This document shows, piece after piece, positions 33,772-42,487 of a DNA stretch of 64,000 nt (position 1 is its first letter; the number at the start of each line of letters is the position of its first letter). The stretch covers positions 62,001-126,000 of the forward strand of contig NZ_JAEPWM010000001.1 of the NCBI RefSeq assembly GCF_016654015.1, read 5' to 3'. Source of the DNA: Ramlibacter ginsenosidimutans. Lineage in GTDB: Bacteria; Pseudomonadota; Gammaproteobacteria; Burkholderiales; Burkholderiaceae_C. The notes below the pieces were generated by a model. It had not been told where the DNA came from. It worked only from the letters and a program-made list of their open reading frames with translations, and ran no database searches. The translations under genes and the position numbers were made by a program.

Positions 33772-34361
33772 GTTTGCAGTCTTTCTTTCACGAAGTCGAG
33801 GCGGTCCTGGCCCCAGAACATGTCCTGGCCGACGAAGAAGGTGGGCGCACCGAACACGCCGCGCGCCACCGCCTCCTGCGTCTCGGCCTTGAGGTGATCC
33901 TTCACGGCCGGGTCGGACGCGAGCGCAAGCAGTTGCTCCGGCGCGAAGCCCGCCTGCTGCAGCACCTTGGCGACGGTAGCAGGGTCGTTCATGTTCTTCC
34001 CGTCCACCCAGATCGCGCGGTAGACGGCATCCACGTACGGCACCATGCGGGCCGGCTCGCGCATCTGCAGGCCGATGGCGCCGCGCATCAGCGTGAGCGT
34101 GTTGATCGGGAAGTGCGGGTTGCGCGCGAAGGGCACGCCGTAGCGCCGCGCGAAGCGCTGCAGGTCGTCCTGCATGTACTGGCCTTTCGCCGGCACCTCC
34201 ATGGGTGAGCGGTTGCCTGTCGCCTGGAACACGCCGCCCAGCAGGAAGGGGCGGTACTCGATCTCCGCGCCAGCTGCGCGCGCGATCTGCGGCAGTTGCG
34301 TCCACGCAAGGTAGGCGGCGGGACTGCCGACGTCGAAATAGAACTCCACTGCCTTGCTCAT
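33768..34361 (-). CDS. 2-hydroxychromene-2-carboxylate isomerase family protein (DsbA fold)
   Basis: This 197-residue protein begins AVEFYFDVGSPAAYLAWTQL, the kappa-GST/HCCA isomerase start with Ser where DsbA has Cys, and ends GVFGAPTFFVGQDMFWGQDR. Such enzymes are glutathione-dependent isomerases in aromatic degradation, but many members sit in fatty-acid operons with unknown substrates, as here. The gene overlaps the upstream SDR stop by one base (TGATG) and the downstream enoyl-CoA hydratase by 4 bases. Confidence 0.88.
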   Translation of the reverse strand: MSKAVEFYFDVGSPAAYLAWTQLPQIARAAGAEIEYRPFLLGGVFQATGNRSPMEVPAKGQYMQDDLQRFARRYGVPFARNPHFPINTLTLMRGAIGLQMREPARMVPYVDAVYRAIWVDGKNMNDPATVAKVLQQAGFAPEQLLALASDPAVKDHLKAETQEAVARGVFGAPTFFVGQDMFWGQDRLDFVKERLQT

Positions 34362-35098
34362 CAGAATTTCTCCATCCAGGGTCGCAGGTCGAGCTCGTGG
34401 GTCCAGGCATCGCGCGGCTGCATGTGCAGCATCCAGTACTGGTCGGCGATGTGGTCGGGGTTCAGGATGCCGTCGTTCGCCTTCTGCGCGTAGCGCTCGG
34501 GAAAGTTGTCGCGGATGAAGGCCGTGTCGATCGCGCCGTCAATCACGACGTGCGCCACGTGGATGCCGCGCGGCGCCAGCTCGCGCGCGGTGCTCTGCGC
34601 CAGCGCCCGCAGCGCCGCCTTGGCGCCTGCGAAGGCGGCGAAGTTCGCCGACCCGCGCAGCGATGCCGTGGCGCCGGTGAACAGCATCGTGCCCTTGCCA
34701 CGCGGCGCCATGCAGCGCGCCGCCTTGCGCGCGGTGAGGAAGCCGGCGAAGCAGGCCATCTCCCAGATCTTGAAGTACTTGCGCGCCGTCTCTTCCAGCA
34801 CGCTGCTCTGGACGTTGGCGCCGATGTTGAAGACGAACACTTCCACGGCACCGATGCGGCCCTCGATGTCGTCGAACAAGGCATTGACCTCGTCCTCGTT
34901 GCGCGCGTCGGAGGCGAAGCCGTGCGCGTCTCCACCGGCGGCGCGGATCTCGTCCACCAGCGGCTGCAGCTTGTCGAGGTTGCGGCGCGTCATGCACACG
35001 GTGTAGCCACCGCGGGCGAAGCGCTTCGCGATCGCGCCGCCCGTGGAGTCGCCGGCGCCGACGACCACGGCGACGGGCCGCGCATTCTGTGCTGCCAT
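34361..35098 (-). CDS. SDR family protein with Tyr-to-Phe change at the active site
   Basis: This 245-residue protein has an SDR fold: VVVGAGDSTGGAIAKRFARG near the start and a core strand FVFNIGANVQ in place of the usual NNAG. At the YxxxK position it reads FAGAK (FAAFAGAKAALRALAQ), so the catalytic Tyr is Phe. The classical mechanism is unlikely unless another residue substitutes. It lies 5 bases after the thioesterase gene in the fatty-acid operon. A binding or non-redox role is possible. Confidence 0.85.
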   Translation of the reverse strand: MAAQNARPVAVVVGAGDSTGGAIAKRFARGGYTVCMTRRNLDKLQPLVDEIRAAGGDAHGFASDARNEDEVNALFDDIEGRIGAVEVFVFNIGANVQSSVLEETARKYFKIWEMACFAGFLTARKAARCMAPRGKGTMLFTGATASLRGSANFAAFAGAKAALRALAQSTARELAPRGIHVAHVVIDGAIDTAFIRDNFPERYAQKANDGILNPDHIADQYWMLHMQPRDAWTHELDLRPWMEKF

Positions 35099-35103
35099 GG
35101 AGT

Positions 35104-35910
35104 TCACTCCTTGTAGTACATGACCTGGTGGGTGGTCGCCAGCAGCGAGCCGCCTTCGTGCCACACCTGGGCGGCGTGGTCGAAGTATCCGCCGCCGAAG
35201 CCCTGTCCGCGCGCCTGCGCGAGCAGGTAGCCGGTGCCGGCGCGCGCCAGCTCTTCCGCGTCGGCGTGGAAGTAGACCGTCATCGAGACCGTGCCCAGCG
35301 GCGTCTGGCGCGCGCGGCGCAGCCAGATGCGCGGGAAGAACACGTCGCACAGCGCCGCCAGCGAGGGGAAATCCAGCGGGCGCGGCGGGTCGTCGCGCAC
35401 CCACAGGCGCGACAGGCTCTCGGGGCCGCCGCTGCCGTCCCAGTCACGCGGGAGCATGCCCAGCACGAAGCGCATCTCGTAGCGCTCCATCCACGCCACA
35501 CCGCGGCGCAGGGTGCGCTGGATTTCCGCGGGTCGCGGCACCTCGGGCAGGTGCGCTTCGTGGCCGCCCCAGGTGGGACGGCGCACGGCGGTCAGGGCAG
35601 TCGCCGTCGCAACCACCTCGTCGCCTTGCAGCATCTCGACGATCCAGTGCTGGGTGGAGCGGTTCGTGCGGGCGGGGCGCGCGCGCACGAGGAATTCGCC
35701 GTCGGCGACCGCTGCCGCGAAGTTGATCGTGAAGGCGACGGGGTCGCCGAGCCGCTGCGGGTGCTGCAGCACCGCGTTGAGGCACTGCGCAGCGGTGATG
35801 CCGCCGTAGGGGCCGATGAAGTTGGCGTAGGGCGGGCTGGTGCGGCCGAGGAAGAGGCCGTCCTCGCGTGACTGCAACGCGATGGCGGCGTCGAAAGGAT
35901 GGGCGCTCAT
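35104..35910 (-). CDS. Acyl-CoA thioesterase, double-hotdog type
   Basis: This 268-residue protein has two hotdog-like halves. The first contains ANFIGPYGGITAAQCLNAVL and the second WLRRARQTPLGTVSMTVYFH, ending FDHAAQVWHEGGSLLATTHQ. This matches the TesB/4HBT_3 thioesterase family of the PA2801 type. It would release fatty acids from CoA, or trim dead-end products of beta-oxidation. The ATG at 35910 lies 74 bp after the thiolase stop. Confidence 0.85.
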   Translation of the reverse strand: MSAHPFDAAIALQSREDGLFLGRTSPPYANFIGPYGGITAAQCLNAVLQHPQRLGDPVAFTINFAAAVADGEFLVRARPARTNRSTQHWIVEMLQGDEVVATATALTAVRRPTWGGHEAHLPEVPRPAEIQRTLRRGVAWMERYEMRFVLGMLPRDWDGSGGPESLSRLWVRDDPPRPLDFPSLAALCDVFFPRIWLRRARQTPLGTVSMTVYFHADAEELARAGTGYLLAQARGQGFGGGYFDHAAQVWHEGGSLLATTHQVMYYKE

Positions 35911-35984
35911 GCAGGAAACCTCACGGTCACTCGTTCCTCCGTTTGCTGTCTGTCTCCCTCGCGTCTGGGCGAGGGAAAAGAGGG

Positions 35985-37193
35985 TCACACGCGCTCGAAG
36001 ATCCCCGCCGCGCCCTGGCCCATGCCCACGCACATCGTGACCATGCCGTACTTCAGATTCTTGCGACGCAGCGCATGCACCACTGTCGCCGAGCGGATAG
36101 CCCCGGTCGCGCCCAGGGGATGGCCCAGCGCGATGGCGCCGCCCATGGGGTTCACCTTGCTGGCATCCAGGTGCAGCGTGTCGATGACGGCCAGCGACTG
36201 CGCGGCGAAGGCCTCGTTCAACTCGATCCAGTCGATCGCGTCCTGCTGCAGGCCCGCGGCCTTCAGCGCGGCCGGGATCGCCTCGATCGGGCCGATACCC
36301 ATGATGTGCGGCGGCACGCCGCGGCTCGCGTAGCTCACGAAGCGGGCGAGCGGTTGCAGGCCGAAGCGCTGGATGGCGGCCTCGCTGGCAAGGATCAGCG
36401 CGCCGGCGCCGTCCGAGGTCTGCGAGCTGTTGCCGGCCGTCACGCTGCCGCGCGCTGCGAACACCGGCTTGAGCTTGGCCAGCGACTGCACGGTGGTGTC
36501 GGGGCGCGCGCCTTCGTCGAGCTTGACCTTGCGCGTGGAGATAGCCACTTCGGCGGACTCCAGGTCGACCGAGCGCTCGGCAACCTCGACTTCCGTCATT
36601 TCGCTCGCGAACTCGCCGGCCTGCATCGCGGCGATCGCCTTCATGTGCGAGCGGTACGCGAACTCGTCCTGCGCCTCGCGGCTGACCTTCCACTGGCGCG
36701 CCACTTTCTCGGCCGTCAGGCCCATGCCGTACGCGATGCCGTAGCTCTCGATGTCGTCCGGGTTGGAGAAGATGGAGGGCGACAGCGAAGGCGTGTTGCC
36801 CATCATCGGCACCATGCTCATGCTCTCGGTGCCCGCGGCGATCATCACGTCGGCCTCGCCGACGCGGATGCGGTCGGCGGCCATCTGCACGGCCGCCAAG
36901 CCGGAGGCGCAGAAGCGGTTGACCGTGATGCCGCCCACGCTCTTGGGCAGGCCGGCAAGCACGGCGCCGATGCGCGCCACGTTGAGCCCCTGCGGCCCTT
37001 CGGGAATCGCGCAACCACAGACGATGTCCTCGATGGCATGCGGATCGAGGCCGGGGGCTTGCGCCAGCGCCGACTTCAGCACCGTGGCGAGCAGGTCGTC
37101 GGGGCGGGTGTTGCGGAAGAAGCCGCGGTGGGAACGGCCGATGGGCGTTCGGGTGGCGGCGACGATGTAGGCGTCGTGGAGTTGTCGGGTCAT
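35985..37193 (-). CDS. Acetyl-CoA C-acyltransferase (3-ketoacyl-CoA thiolase)
   Basis: This 402-residue thiolase has the acylated Cys in VNRFCASGLAAVQMA (about residue 93), the His of NEAFAAQSLAV (about 360), and the C-terminal GGAIALGHPLGATGAIR with Cys in MCVGMGQGAAG. It cleaves 3-ketoacyl-CoA with CoA, the last step of beta-oxidation, and pairs with the FadB-like protein upstream. Its ATG overlaps the DUF559 gene stop by 4 bases. Confidence 0.95.
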   Translation of the reverse strand: MTRQLHDAYIVAATRTPIGRSHRGFFRNTRPDDLLATVLKSALAQAPGLDPHAIEDIVCGCAIPEGPQGLNVARIGAVLAGLPKSVGGITVNRFCASGLAAVQMAADRIRVGEADVMIAAGTESMSMVPMMGNTPSLSPSIFSNPDDIESYGIAYGMGLTAEKVARQWKVSREAQDEFAYRSHMKAIAAMQAGEFASEMTEVEVAERSVDLESAEVAISTRKVKLDEGARPDTTVQSLAKLKPVFAARGSVTAGNSSQTSDGAGALILASEAAIQRFGLQPLARFVSYASRGVPPHIMGIGPIEAIPAALKAAGLQQDAIDWIELNEAFAAQSLAVIDTLHLDASKVNPMGGAIALGHPLGATGAIRSATVVHALRRKNLKYGMVTMCVGMGQGAAGIFERV

Positions 37194-37609
37194 GAGCGTT
37201 CGTTCCTTCTCTCTTGCTCCCTCCCCCTCTGGGGGAGGGCTGGGGTGGGGGCAGCGCCCGCCAACACCTTGATCTGTTCCCGGATCGCTGTACACACACC
37301 GTCCAAGTTGGTCAGCGGTGCGTTGCTGGGGAATCTCAGTACTGCATATCCATGCTCGCGAAAATAGCGGTCGCGGCGCTCGTCGTAGGTGGCATCCGTC
37401 GCATGTTGCGACCCATCCAGCTCCACGATCAGCTTCGGGTCCAGGCACGCGAAATCCGCGATGTAGTTGCCGAAGGGATGCTGGCGCCGGAACTTCACAC
37501 CCAGCCGCTCTGCACGCAATCCCGGCCACAACTTCCGTTCGGAATCCGTCATCGTGCTGCGCAGCGCGCGTGCGTTGCGTTGTGCGATGGGCGTGGACTG
37601 GTTTTGCAT
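37190..37609 (-). CDS. DUF559 endonuclease-fold protein
   Basis: This 139-residue protein has the DUF559 domain (a restriction-endonuclease/Vsr-like fold): RALRSTMTDSERKLWPGLRA, then GVKFRRQHPFGNYIADFACL, DPKLIVELDGSQHA and YFREHGYAVLRFPSN. The acidic residues in ADFACLDPKLIVELDG are the probable metal ligands. The C-terminal 20 residues (APTPALPQRGREQ) are encoded by the flanking inverted repeat. It sits between the thiolase and FadB-like genes and its stop overlaps the thiolase ATG. I use the ATG at 37609, the first outside the repeat. Confidence 0.85.
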   Translation of the reverse strand: MQNQSTPIAQRNARALRSTMTDSERKLWPGLRAERLGVKFRRQHPFGNYIADFACLDPKLIVELDGSQHATDATYDERRDRYFREHGYAVLRFPSNAPLTNLDGVCTAIREQIKVLAGAAPTPALPQRGREQERRNERS

Positions 37610-37655
37610 GTGCGGCGTGCTGCCCCCACCCCCACCCTCCCCCAGAGGGGGAGGG
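37219..37655 (-). mobile_element. DUF559 gene between inverted GC-rich repeats
   Basis: The DUF559 gene is bracketed by two inverted copies of a 35-bp repeat: CCCTCCCCCTCTGGGGGAGG at 37219 onward and its inverse CCTCCCCCAGAGGGGGAGGG ending at 37655. The unit of about 437 bp interrupts the gap between two fatty-acid genes. The same repeat pair occurs without a gene at 40153-40256. I interpret it as a repeat-associated mobile or formerly mobile unit; no transposase is present. Confidence 0.6.
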
Positions 37656-37668
37656 AGAGGGGAGAACA

Positions 37669-40131
37669 TCAATTCCTCACCGGCTTCCCCGTGCTCAGCA
37701 TCCCCAATATCCGCTCCTGCGTCTTCGGGTGCTGCACGAGCGCGCAGAAGGCCTGGCGTTCCAGCGTCATCAGGTACTCCTCGCTCACCAGCGTGTTGGC
37801 GTCCACGTCGCCGCCCGTGACCACGTTCGCGATCATGCTGGCGATGCGGAAGTCGTGCTGGCTCGCGAAGCCGCCGTCGCGCAGGTTGACCAGCTGGCCC
37901 ATGATGGTCGCCTTGGCGCTGCGGCCCGCGACCGGGAACAGGCGCTTGTGCGGCGCGCGGTACCCTGCATCCATCAGCACCTTCGCCTGCTGGAGCGCGA
38001 CGTACAGCAGTTCATCCTTGTTCGGGACGATGACGTCGCTCTCCAGCAGGTATCCGAGCTTGCGCGATTCGATGGCGCTCGTGCCCACTTTCGCCATCGC
38101 CGCGGCCGTGAAGCCCTCGGCCACGAACTTGAGCAGGTCCTTGTCGGTGCTCGCGGCGGAATTCTCCGCGGCGCGTCGCGCGATGTACGTCAGCCCGCCC
38201 GCGCCCGGCACCAGGCCCACGCCGACTTCGACCAGGCCGAGGTAGCTTTCCATCGCGGCAACGCGCTTCGTCGAATACAGCGCCAGCTCGCAACCGCCGC
38301 CCAGGGCCAGCCCGCGGATCGCCGACACGACCGGAACGCTCGCGTAGCGCAGGCGCAGCATGGTCTGCTGCATGAAGCCTTCCGCGTCCTCGATCGCCGC
38401 GACGCCGACGGCGATGAACGCCGGCAGCGTGGACTCGAGGTCCGCGCCGGCGCTGAAGGGCTCGTCGCCCGACCAGACCACCAGGCCCTGGTACTCCTTT
38501 TCCGCGAGCTCGATCGCCTGCTGCAGTCCCTCGCACACCTCGGGGCTGATGGTGTGCATCTTGGTCTTGAGGCTCGCGATGAGGACCTCGCCATCGAGCG
38601 TCCACAGGCGGATGTTCCTGTCCTCATGCAAGGTGGTGCCCGCGGTCTCGAAGCGCGGACCGGCTTCACCCAGCAGCAGTTCGGGGAACAGCTGGCGCTC
38701 GTACACCGGCAGCTCGCGGCGCGGCTGGAACTGGCCCGTCGTCGGGTTGAACGAGCCCTGCTCCGTGTGCACGCCACCGGCTTCGGCGACCGGGCCTTCG
38801 AACACCCACCTGGGCAACGGCGCCTTCGACAGCGCCTCGCCCGCAGTGATGTCTTCCTGCACCCACTGGGCGACCTGCGACCAGCCCGCTTCCTGCCACA
38901 GCTCGAACGGGCCCTGCTTCATGCCGAAGCCCCAGCGCATCGCCTGGTCCACGTCACGCGCGGTCTCGGCGATCTCCGCGAGATGCACGGCCGCGTAATG
39001 GAAGCCGTTGCGCAGGATGGACCAGAGGAACTGGCCTTGCGGTCCCGTCGCGTTGCGCAGCAGCTTCAGGCGCTCGGCGGCGGGCTTCTTCAGCATGCGC
39101 GCATAGACCTCGTCGGACTTCTGGCCGCCCGGCACGTAGTCCCCGCTCTTCAGGTCGAAGCGCAGGATGTCGCGCCCGGCCTTCTTGTAGAAGCCGGCCT
39201 GGGTCTTCTGCCCGAGGTTGCCGAGTTCCAGCAGCTTCTTGAGCACCTCCGGCGTGCCGAAGCTCGCGTAGAAGGGGTCGGTTTCGGCACTGAGCGTGTC
39301 CTGCAGCGTCTTGATCACGTGCGCCATCGTGTCGAGGCCGACGACGTCGGCCGTGCGGAAGGTGCCGCTCGACGCCCGGCCCATCTTCTTGCCGGTGAGG
39401 TCGTCGACGACGTCGACGCTCAGTCCGAACTTCTCCACCTCGCGCATCGTCGCGAGCATGCCGGCGATGCCGACGCGGTTGGCGATGAAGTTGGGCGTGT
39501 CCTTCGCGCGCACCACGCCCTTGCCCAGGCCGCTGGTGACGAAGGTCTCCAGCTGGTCGAGGATCTCGGGGCTGGTGGTCGGCGTCGCGATCAGCTCCAC
39601 CAGGTACATGTACCGCGGCGGATTGAAGAAGTGGATGCCGCAGAAGCGAGGCTTGAGCTGCTCGGGCAGCGCCTCCGACAGCTTCGTGATCGACAGCCCT
39701 GAGGTGTTGGACGCCACGATCGCATGCGGCGCGATGTGCGGCGCGATCTTCTGGTACAGCTCCCGCTTCCAGTCCATGCGCTCGGCGATCGCCTCGATCA
39801 CCAGGTCGCATTCGCCGAGCAGGCCCAGGTGCTCCTCGTAGTTCGCCTGCTGGATCAGCGCGGCGTCCTCGGGCACGCCCAGCGGAGACGGCTTGAGCTT
39901 CTTCAGGTTCTCGACCGCCTTGCTGACGATGCCGTTCTTCGGACCTTCCCTGGCGGGCAAGTCGAACAGCACCACCGGTACCTTCACGTTCACGAGGTGC
40001 GCGGCGATCTGCGCGCCCATCACGCCCGCGCCGAGCACGGCCACCTTCTTCACGAGGAAGCGGTTCATCGCTGCCTTCCCTTCACCCGCCGCCGGCGTTG
40101 CACCCGCGCGATCGGCCTGATCCTTGTACAT
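37669..40131 (-). CDS. 3-hydroxyacyl-CoA dehydrogenase/enoyl-CoA hydratase (FadB/FadJ-like)
   Basis: This 820-residue protein has, in reversed order from E. coli FadB, an N-terminal 3-hydroxyacyl-CoA dehydrogenase (VAVLGAGVMGAQIAAHLVN near 30, with HFFNPPRYMYLVE and NFIANRVG) and a C-terminal crotonase domain (FSAGADLESTL, then RGLALGGGCELALYSTK with the Glu of the active site). It does hydration and NAD-linked oxidation of enoyl-CoA. The ATG at 40131 has AGGAG upstream; an internal ATG at 40068 is the alternative. It is in an operon with thiolase and acyl-CoA dehydrogenase. Confidence 0.93.
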   Translation of the reverse strand: MYKDQADRAGATPAAGEGKAAMNRFLVKKVAVLGAGVMGAQIAAHLVNVKVPVVLFDLPAREGPKNGIVSKAVENLKKLKPSPLGVPEDAALIQQANYEEHLGLLGECDLVIEAIAERMDWKRELYQKIAPHIAPHAIVASNTSGLSITKLSEALPEQLKPRFCGIHFFNPPRYMYLVELIATPTTSPEILDQLETFVTSGLGKGVVRAKDTPNFIANRVGIAGMLATMREVEKFGLSVDVVDDLTGKKMGRASSGTFRTADVVGLDTMAHVIKTLQDTLSAETDPFYASFGTPEVLKKLLELGNLGQKTQAGFYKKAGRDILRFDLKSGDYVPGGQKSDEVYARMLKKPAAERLKLLRNATGPQGQFLWSILRNGFHYAAVHLAEIAETARDVDQAMRWGFGMKQGPFELWQEAGWSQVAQWVQEDITAGEALSKAPLPRWVFEGPVAEAGGVHTEQGSFNPTTGQFQPRRELPVYERQLFPELLLGEAGPRFETAGTTLHEDRNIRLWTLDGEVLIASLKTKMHTISPEVCEGLQQAIELAEKEYQGLVVWSGDEPFSAGADLESTLPAFIAVGVAAIEDAEGFMQQTMLRLRYASVPVVSAIRGLALGGGCELALYSTKRVAAMESYLGLVEVGVGLVPGAGGLTYIARRAAENSAASTDKDLLKFVAEGFTAAAMAKVGTSAIESRKLGYLLESDVIVPNKDELLYVALQQAKVLMDAGYRAPHKRLFPVAGRSAKATIMGQLVNLRDGGFASQHDFRIASMIANVVTGGDVDANTLVSEEYLMTLERQAFCALVQHPKTQERILGMLSTGKPVRN

Positions 40132-40152
40132 GGACTCTCCTGTTCTTTGTCG

Positions 40153-40256
40153 CCCTCCCCCTCTGGGGGGAGGGTTGGGGTGGGGGCACTCCGGGCACCT
40201 GAGACGCCTGGTGGCCGAACTTGCACCCACCCTGCCCTCCCCCAGAGGGGGAGGGA
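40153..40256. repeat. Inverted GC-rich repeat pair without a gene
   Basis: CCCTCCCCCTCTGGGGGGAG (40153 onward) and its inverse, CCCTCCCCCAGAGGGGGAGG ending at 40256, flank a 34-bp spacer. The arms match those around the DUF559 gene at 37219-37655. It lies between the DUF2147 gene and the FadB-like gene, so it is transcribed within the operon and could form a long hairpin. Confidence 0.8.
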
Positions 40257-40264
40257 AAATCACA

Positions 40265-40690
40265 TCATTGAACGCGCACCCAGGTCTGCGTGCGGAAGAA
40301 CGGGCCGATGTAGCCCCGCACCTGCAGCTTCTGGCCGCCGTCGATGGGCGCGAGGCGCAGCGTGTATTCCTTGCCGTTCTCTGGGTCGAGGATCTTGCCG
40401 TGCTCCCACACGGCCTGGCCCTCGGACTTCTGCGCGTTGCGGATGATCTCGAGGCCCACGATCGGCTGGTCCTTGCGCTCGTCCTTGCATTCCTCGCAAG
40501 TCGGCTTGCCGTTCTTCGTGAGCGTCTTCTCGATCCGGCCGGACAGCTTGCCGCCCTGGTCGACGATGCGGATCTCGGCCTTGGCCTCGCCGGTCTTGTC
40601 GTCGACGTTGCGCCACAGGCCCAGGGGTGTCATCTGCGCGAAGGCGGCGCAGGCCGCCATCGACAGCGCGAAAGCGAGGATGCGTTTCAT
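40265..40690 (-). CDS. DUF2147 family exported protein
   Basis: This 141-residue protein has a signal peptide (MKRILAFALSMAACAAFAQ) and then the DUF2147 pattern TPLGLWRNVDDKTGEAKAEI and GYIGPFFRTQTWVRV. A CEECKD pair may bind metal or form a disulfide. Members are periplasmic and of unknown role. It overlaps the acyl-CoA dehydrogenase gene by 4 bases and so is part of the fatty-acid operon. Confidence 0.88.
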   Translation of the reverse strand: MKRILAFALSMAACAAFAQMTPLGLWRNVDDKTGEAKAEIRIVDQGGKLSGRIEKTLTKNGKPTCEECKDERKDQPIVGLEIIRNAQKSEGQAVWEHGKILDPENGKEYTLRLAPIDGGQKLQVRGYIGPFFRTQTWVRVQ

Positions 40691-42483
40691 GCCAAGGCCG
40701 CGTCGGTGTCGAGCAGCACGCCGACGCCCGAGCGCGCGGTGCGCATCAGCGTGGCGGTCTCGGGGAACAGGCGCGCGAAGTAGAAGCGAGCCGTTTGCAG
40801 CTTGGCCTGGTAGAACGGGTCGGTGTTGCCGGCCTCGATCTGCTGCAGCGCGACCTGCGCCATGCGCGCCCAGAAGTAGCCGAACACGAGGTGGCCCAGC
40901 ACGCGCAGGTAGTCCACCGCCGCGCCGCCCACTTCGTCCGGGTTCTGGAAGGCCTTGAAACCGATCTCGGTGGTGAACTTCGTGAGCTGGTCACCGAGGT
41001 AGGCGACCGGGTTGATGAACTCCGCCATCTTCTCGTTCACGCCTTCTTCTTCCACCAGTTGCGCGACCAGCTTGCCGAACTTCTTCAGCGTGGCGCCGTT
41101 GTTGCCCAGCACCTTGCGGCCCAGCAGGTCCAGCGACTGCACGGTGTTCGTGCCTTCGTAGATCATGTTGATCCGGTTGTCGCGCACGAACTGCTCCATC
41201 CCCCACTCCTGGATGTAGCCATGCCCGCCGAAGACCTGCATGCAGGCATTGGTGGCGATGTGCCCGTTGTCGGTGAGGAAGGCCTTCACGATGGGCGTGA
41301 GCAGCGCGACGATCTCTTCGCTGTCCTTGCGCACCTTCTCGTCGGGGTGGTACAGCTCCTTGTCGAGCAGCATGGTGCAGTAGATGGCCACCGCGCGCCC
41401 GCCTTCCGCATACGCCTTGGCGGTCAGCAGCATCTTGCGCACGTCCGGGTGCACGATGATAGGATCGGCCGGCTTGTCCTTGGCCTTCGGCCCCGAGAGC
41501 GCGCGCATCTGCAGGCGCTCCTTCGCGTAGGCCAGCGCGTTCTGGTACGCCACTTCGGTGAGGCCAAGCGACTGGTTGCCCACGCCCAGGCGCGCCGCAT
41601 TCATCATCACGAACATCGCGGGCAGGCCCTTGTTCGGCTCGCCCACGAGCGTGCCGACGGCGCCATCCAGCACCAGCTGCGCCGTCGCATTGCCATGGAT
41701 GCCCATCTTGTGCTCCAGGCCGCCGCAGTAGATGCCGTTGCGCTCGCCCAGCGAGCCGTCCGGCTTCACCTTGTATTTCGGGACGAGGAACAGCGAGATG
41801 CCCTTGCTGCCCTGCGGTGCGTCCGGCAGGCGCGCGAGCACCAGGTGGATGATGTTCTCCGCCATGTCGTGCTCGCCGGCGGAGATGAAGATCTTGTTGC
41901 CGGTGATCCTGTAGGTGCCGTCGGCCTGCGGTTCGGCCTTGGTGCGCAGCAGGCCCAGGTCGGTGCCGCAATGCGGCTCGGTCAGGCACATGGTGCCGGT
42001 CCATACGCCCGACACCAGTTTGGGCAGGAACAGCTTCTTCTGTTCGGGCGTGCCGTGCGCGTGCAGCGCCTCATACGCGCCGTGCGACAGGCCGGGATAC
42101 ATCGTCCACGCCTGGTTGGCGCTGTTGAGCATTTCGTAGAAGCACTGGTTCAGCACGAAGGGCAGGCCCTGGCCGCCGTACTCGGGGTCGCAGGAGAGCG
42201 CGGGCCAGCCGCCTTCCACGTACTTCGCATACGCTTCCTTGAAACCGGCCGGCGTGGTGACCTCGTGGGTCTCCTTGTTCAAGGTGCAGCCCTGCTCGTC
42301 ACCGGTACGATTCAGCGGGAACACCACTTCCGAGGCGAACTTGCCGCCCTCTTCCAGCACGGCGTTGATCGTGTCGGCATCGACCTCCGCATGTTTCGGG
42401 ATGTCCTTCAGCTGCTCGGTGACGCGGAACAGCTCGTGGATCACGAACTGCATGTCGCGCAGGGGCGGGGTGTACTGGGGCAT
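40687..42483 (-). CDS. Acyl-CoA dehydrogenase with C-terminal extension (FadE-like)
   Basis: This 598-residue protein is of the longer acyl-CoA dehydrogenase class that has an extra C-terminal domain (Acyl-CoA_dh_C). The flavin and substrate motifs are TGTMCLTEPHCGTDLGLL (about 165-182), FISAGEHDMAENIIH and MNAARLGVGNQSLGL, and the catalytic Glu lies in NMIYEGTNTVQSLDLLGR. It starts beta-oxidation by forming the trans-2-enoyl-CoA. The TetR gene ends 5 bp upstream of its ATG. Confidence 0.94.
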   Translation of the reverse strand: MPQYTPPLRDMQFVIHELFRVTEQLKDIPKHAEVDADTINAVLEEGGKFASEVVFPLNRTGDEQGCTLNKETHEVTTPAGFKEAYAKYVEGGWPALSCDPEYGGQGLPFVLNQCFYEMLNSANQAWTMYPGLSHGAYEALHAHGTPEQKKLFLPKLVSGVWTGTMCLTEPHCGTDLGLLRTKAEPQADGTYRITGNKIFISAGEHDMAENIIHLVLARLPDAPQGSKGISLFLVPKYKVKPDGSLGERNGIYCGGLEHKMGIHGNATAQLVLDGAVGTLVGEPNKGLPAMFVMMNAARLGVGNQSLGLTEVAYQNALAYAKERLQMRALSGPKAKDKPADPIIVHPDVRKMLLTAKAYAEGGRAVAIYCTMLLDKELYHPDEKVRKDSEEIVALLTPIVKAFLTDNGHIATNACMQVFGGHGYIQEWGMEQFVRDNRINMIYEGTNTVQSLDLLGRKVLGNNGATLKKFGKLVAQLVEEEGVNEKMAEFINPVAYLGDQLTKFTTEIGFKAFQNPDEVGGAAVDYLRVLGHLVFGYFWARMAQVALQQIEAGNTDPFYQAKLQTARFYFARLFPETATLMRTARSGVGVLLDTDAALA

Positions 42484-42487
42484 GGGA

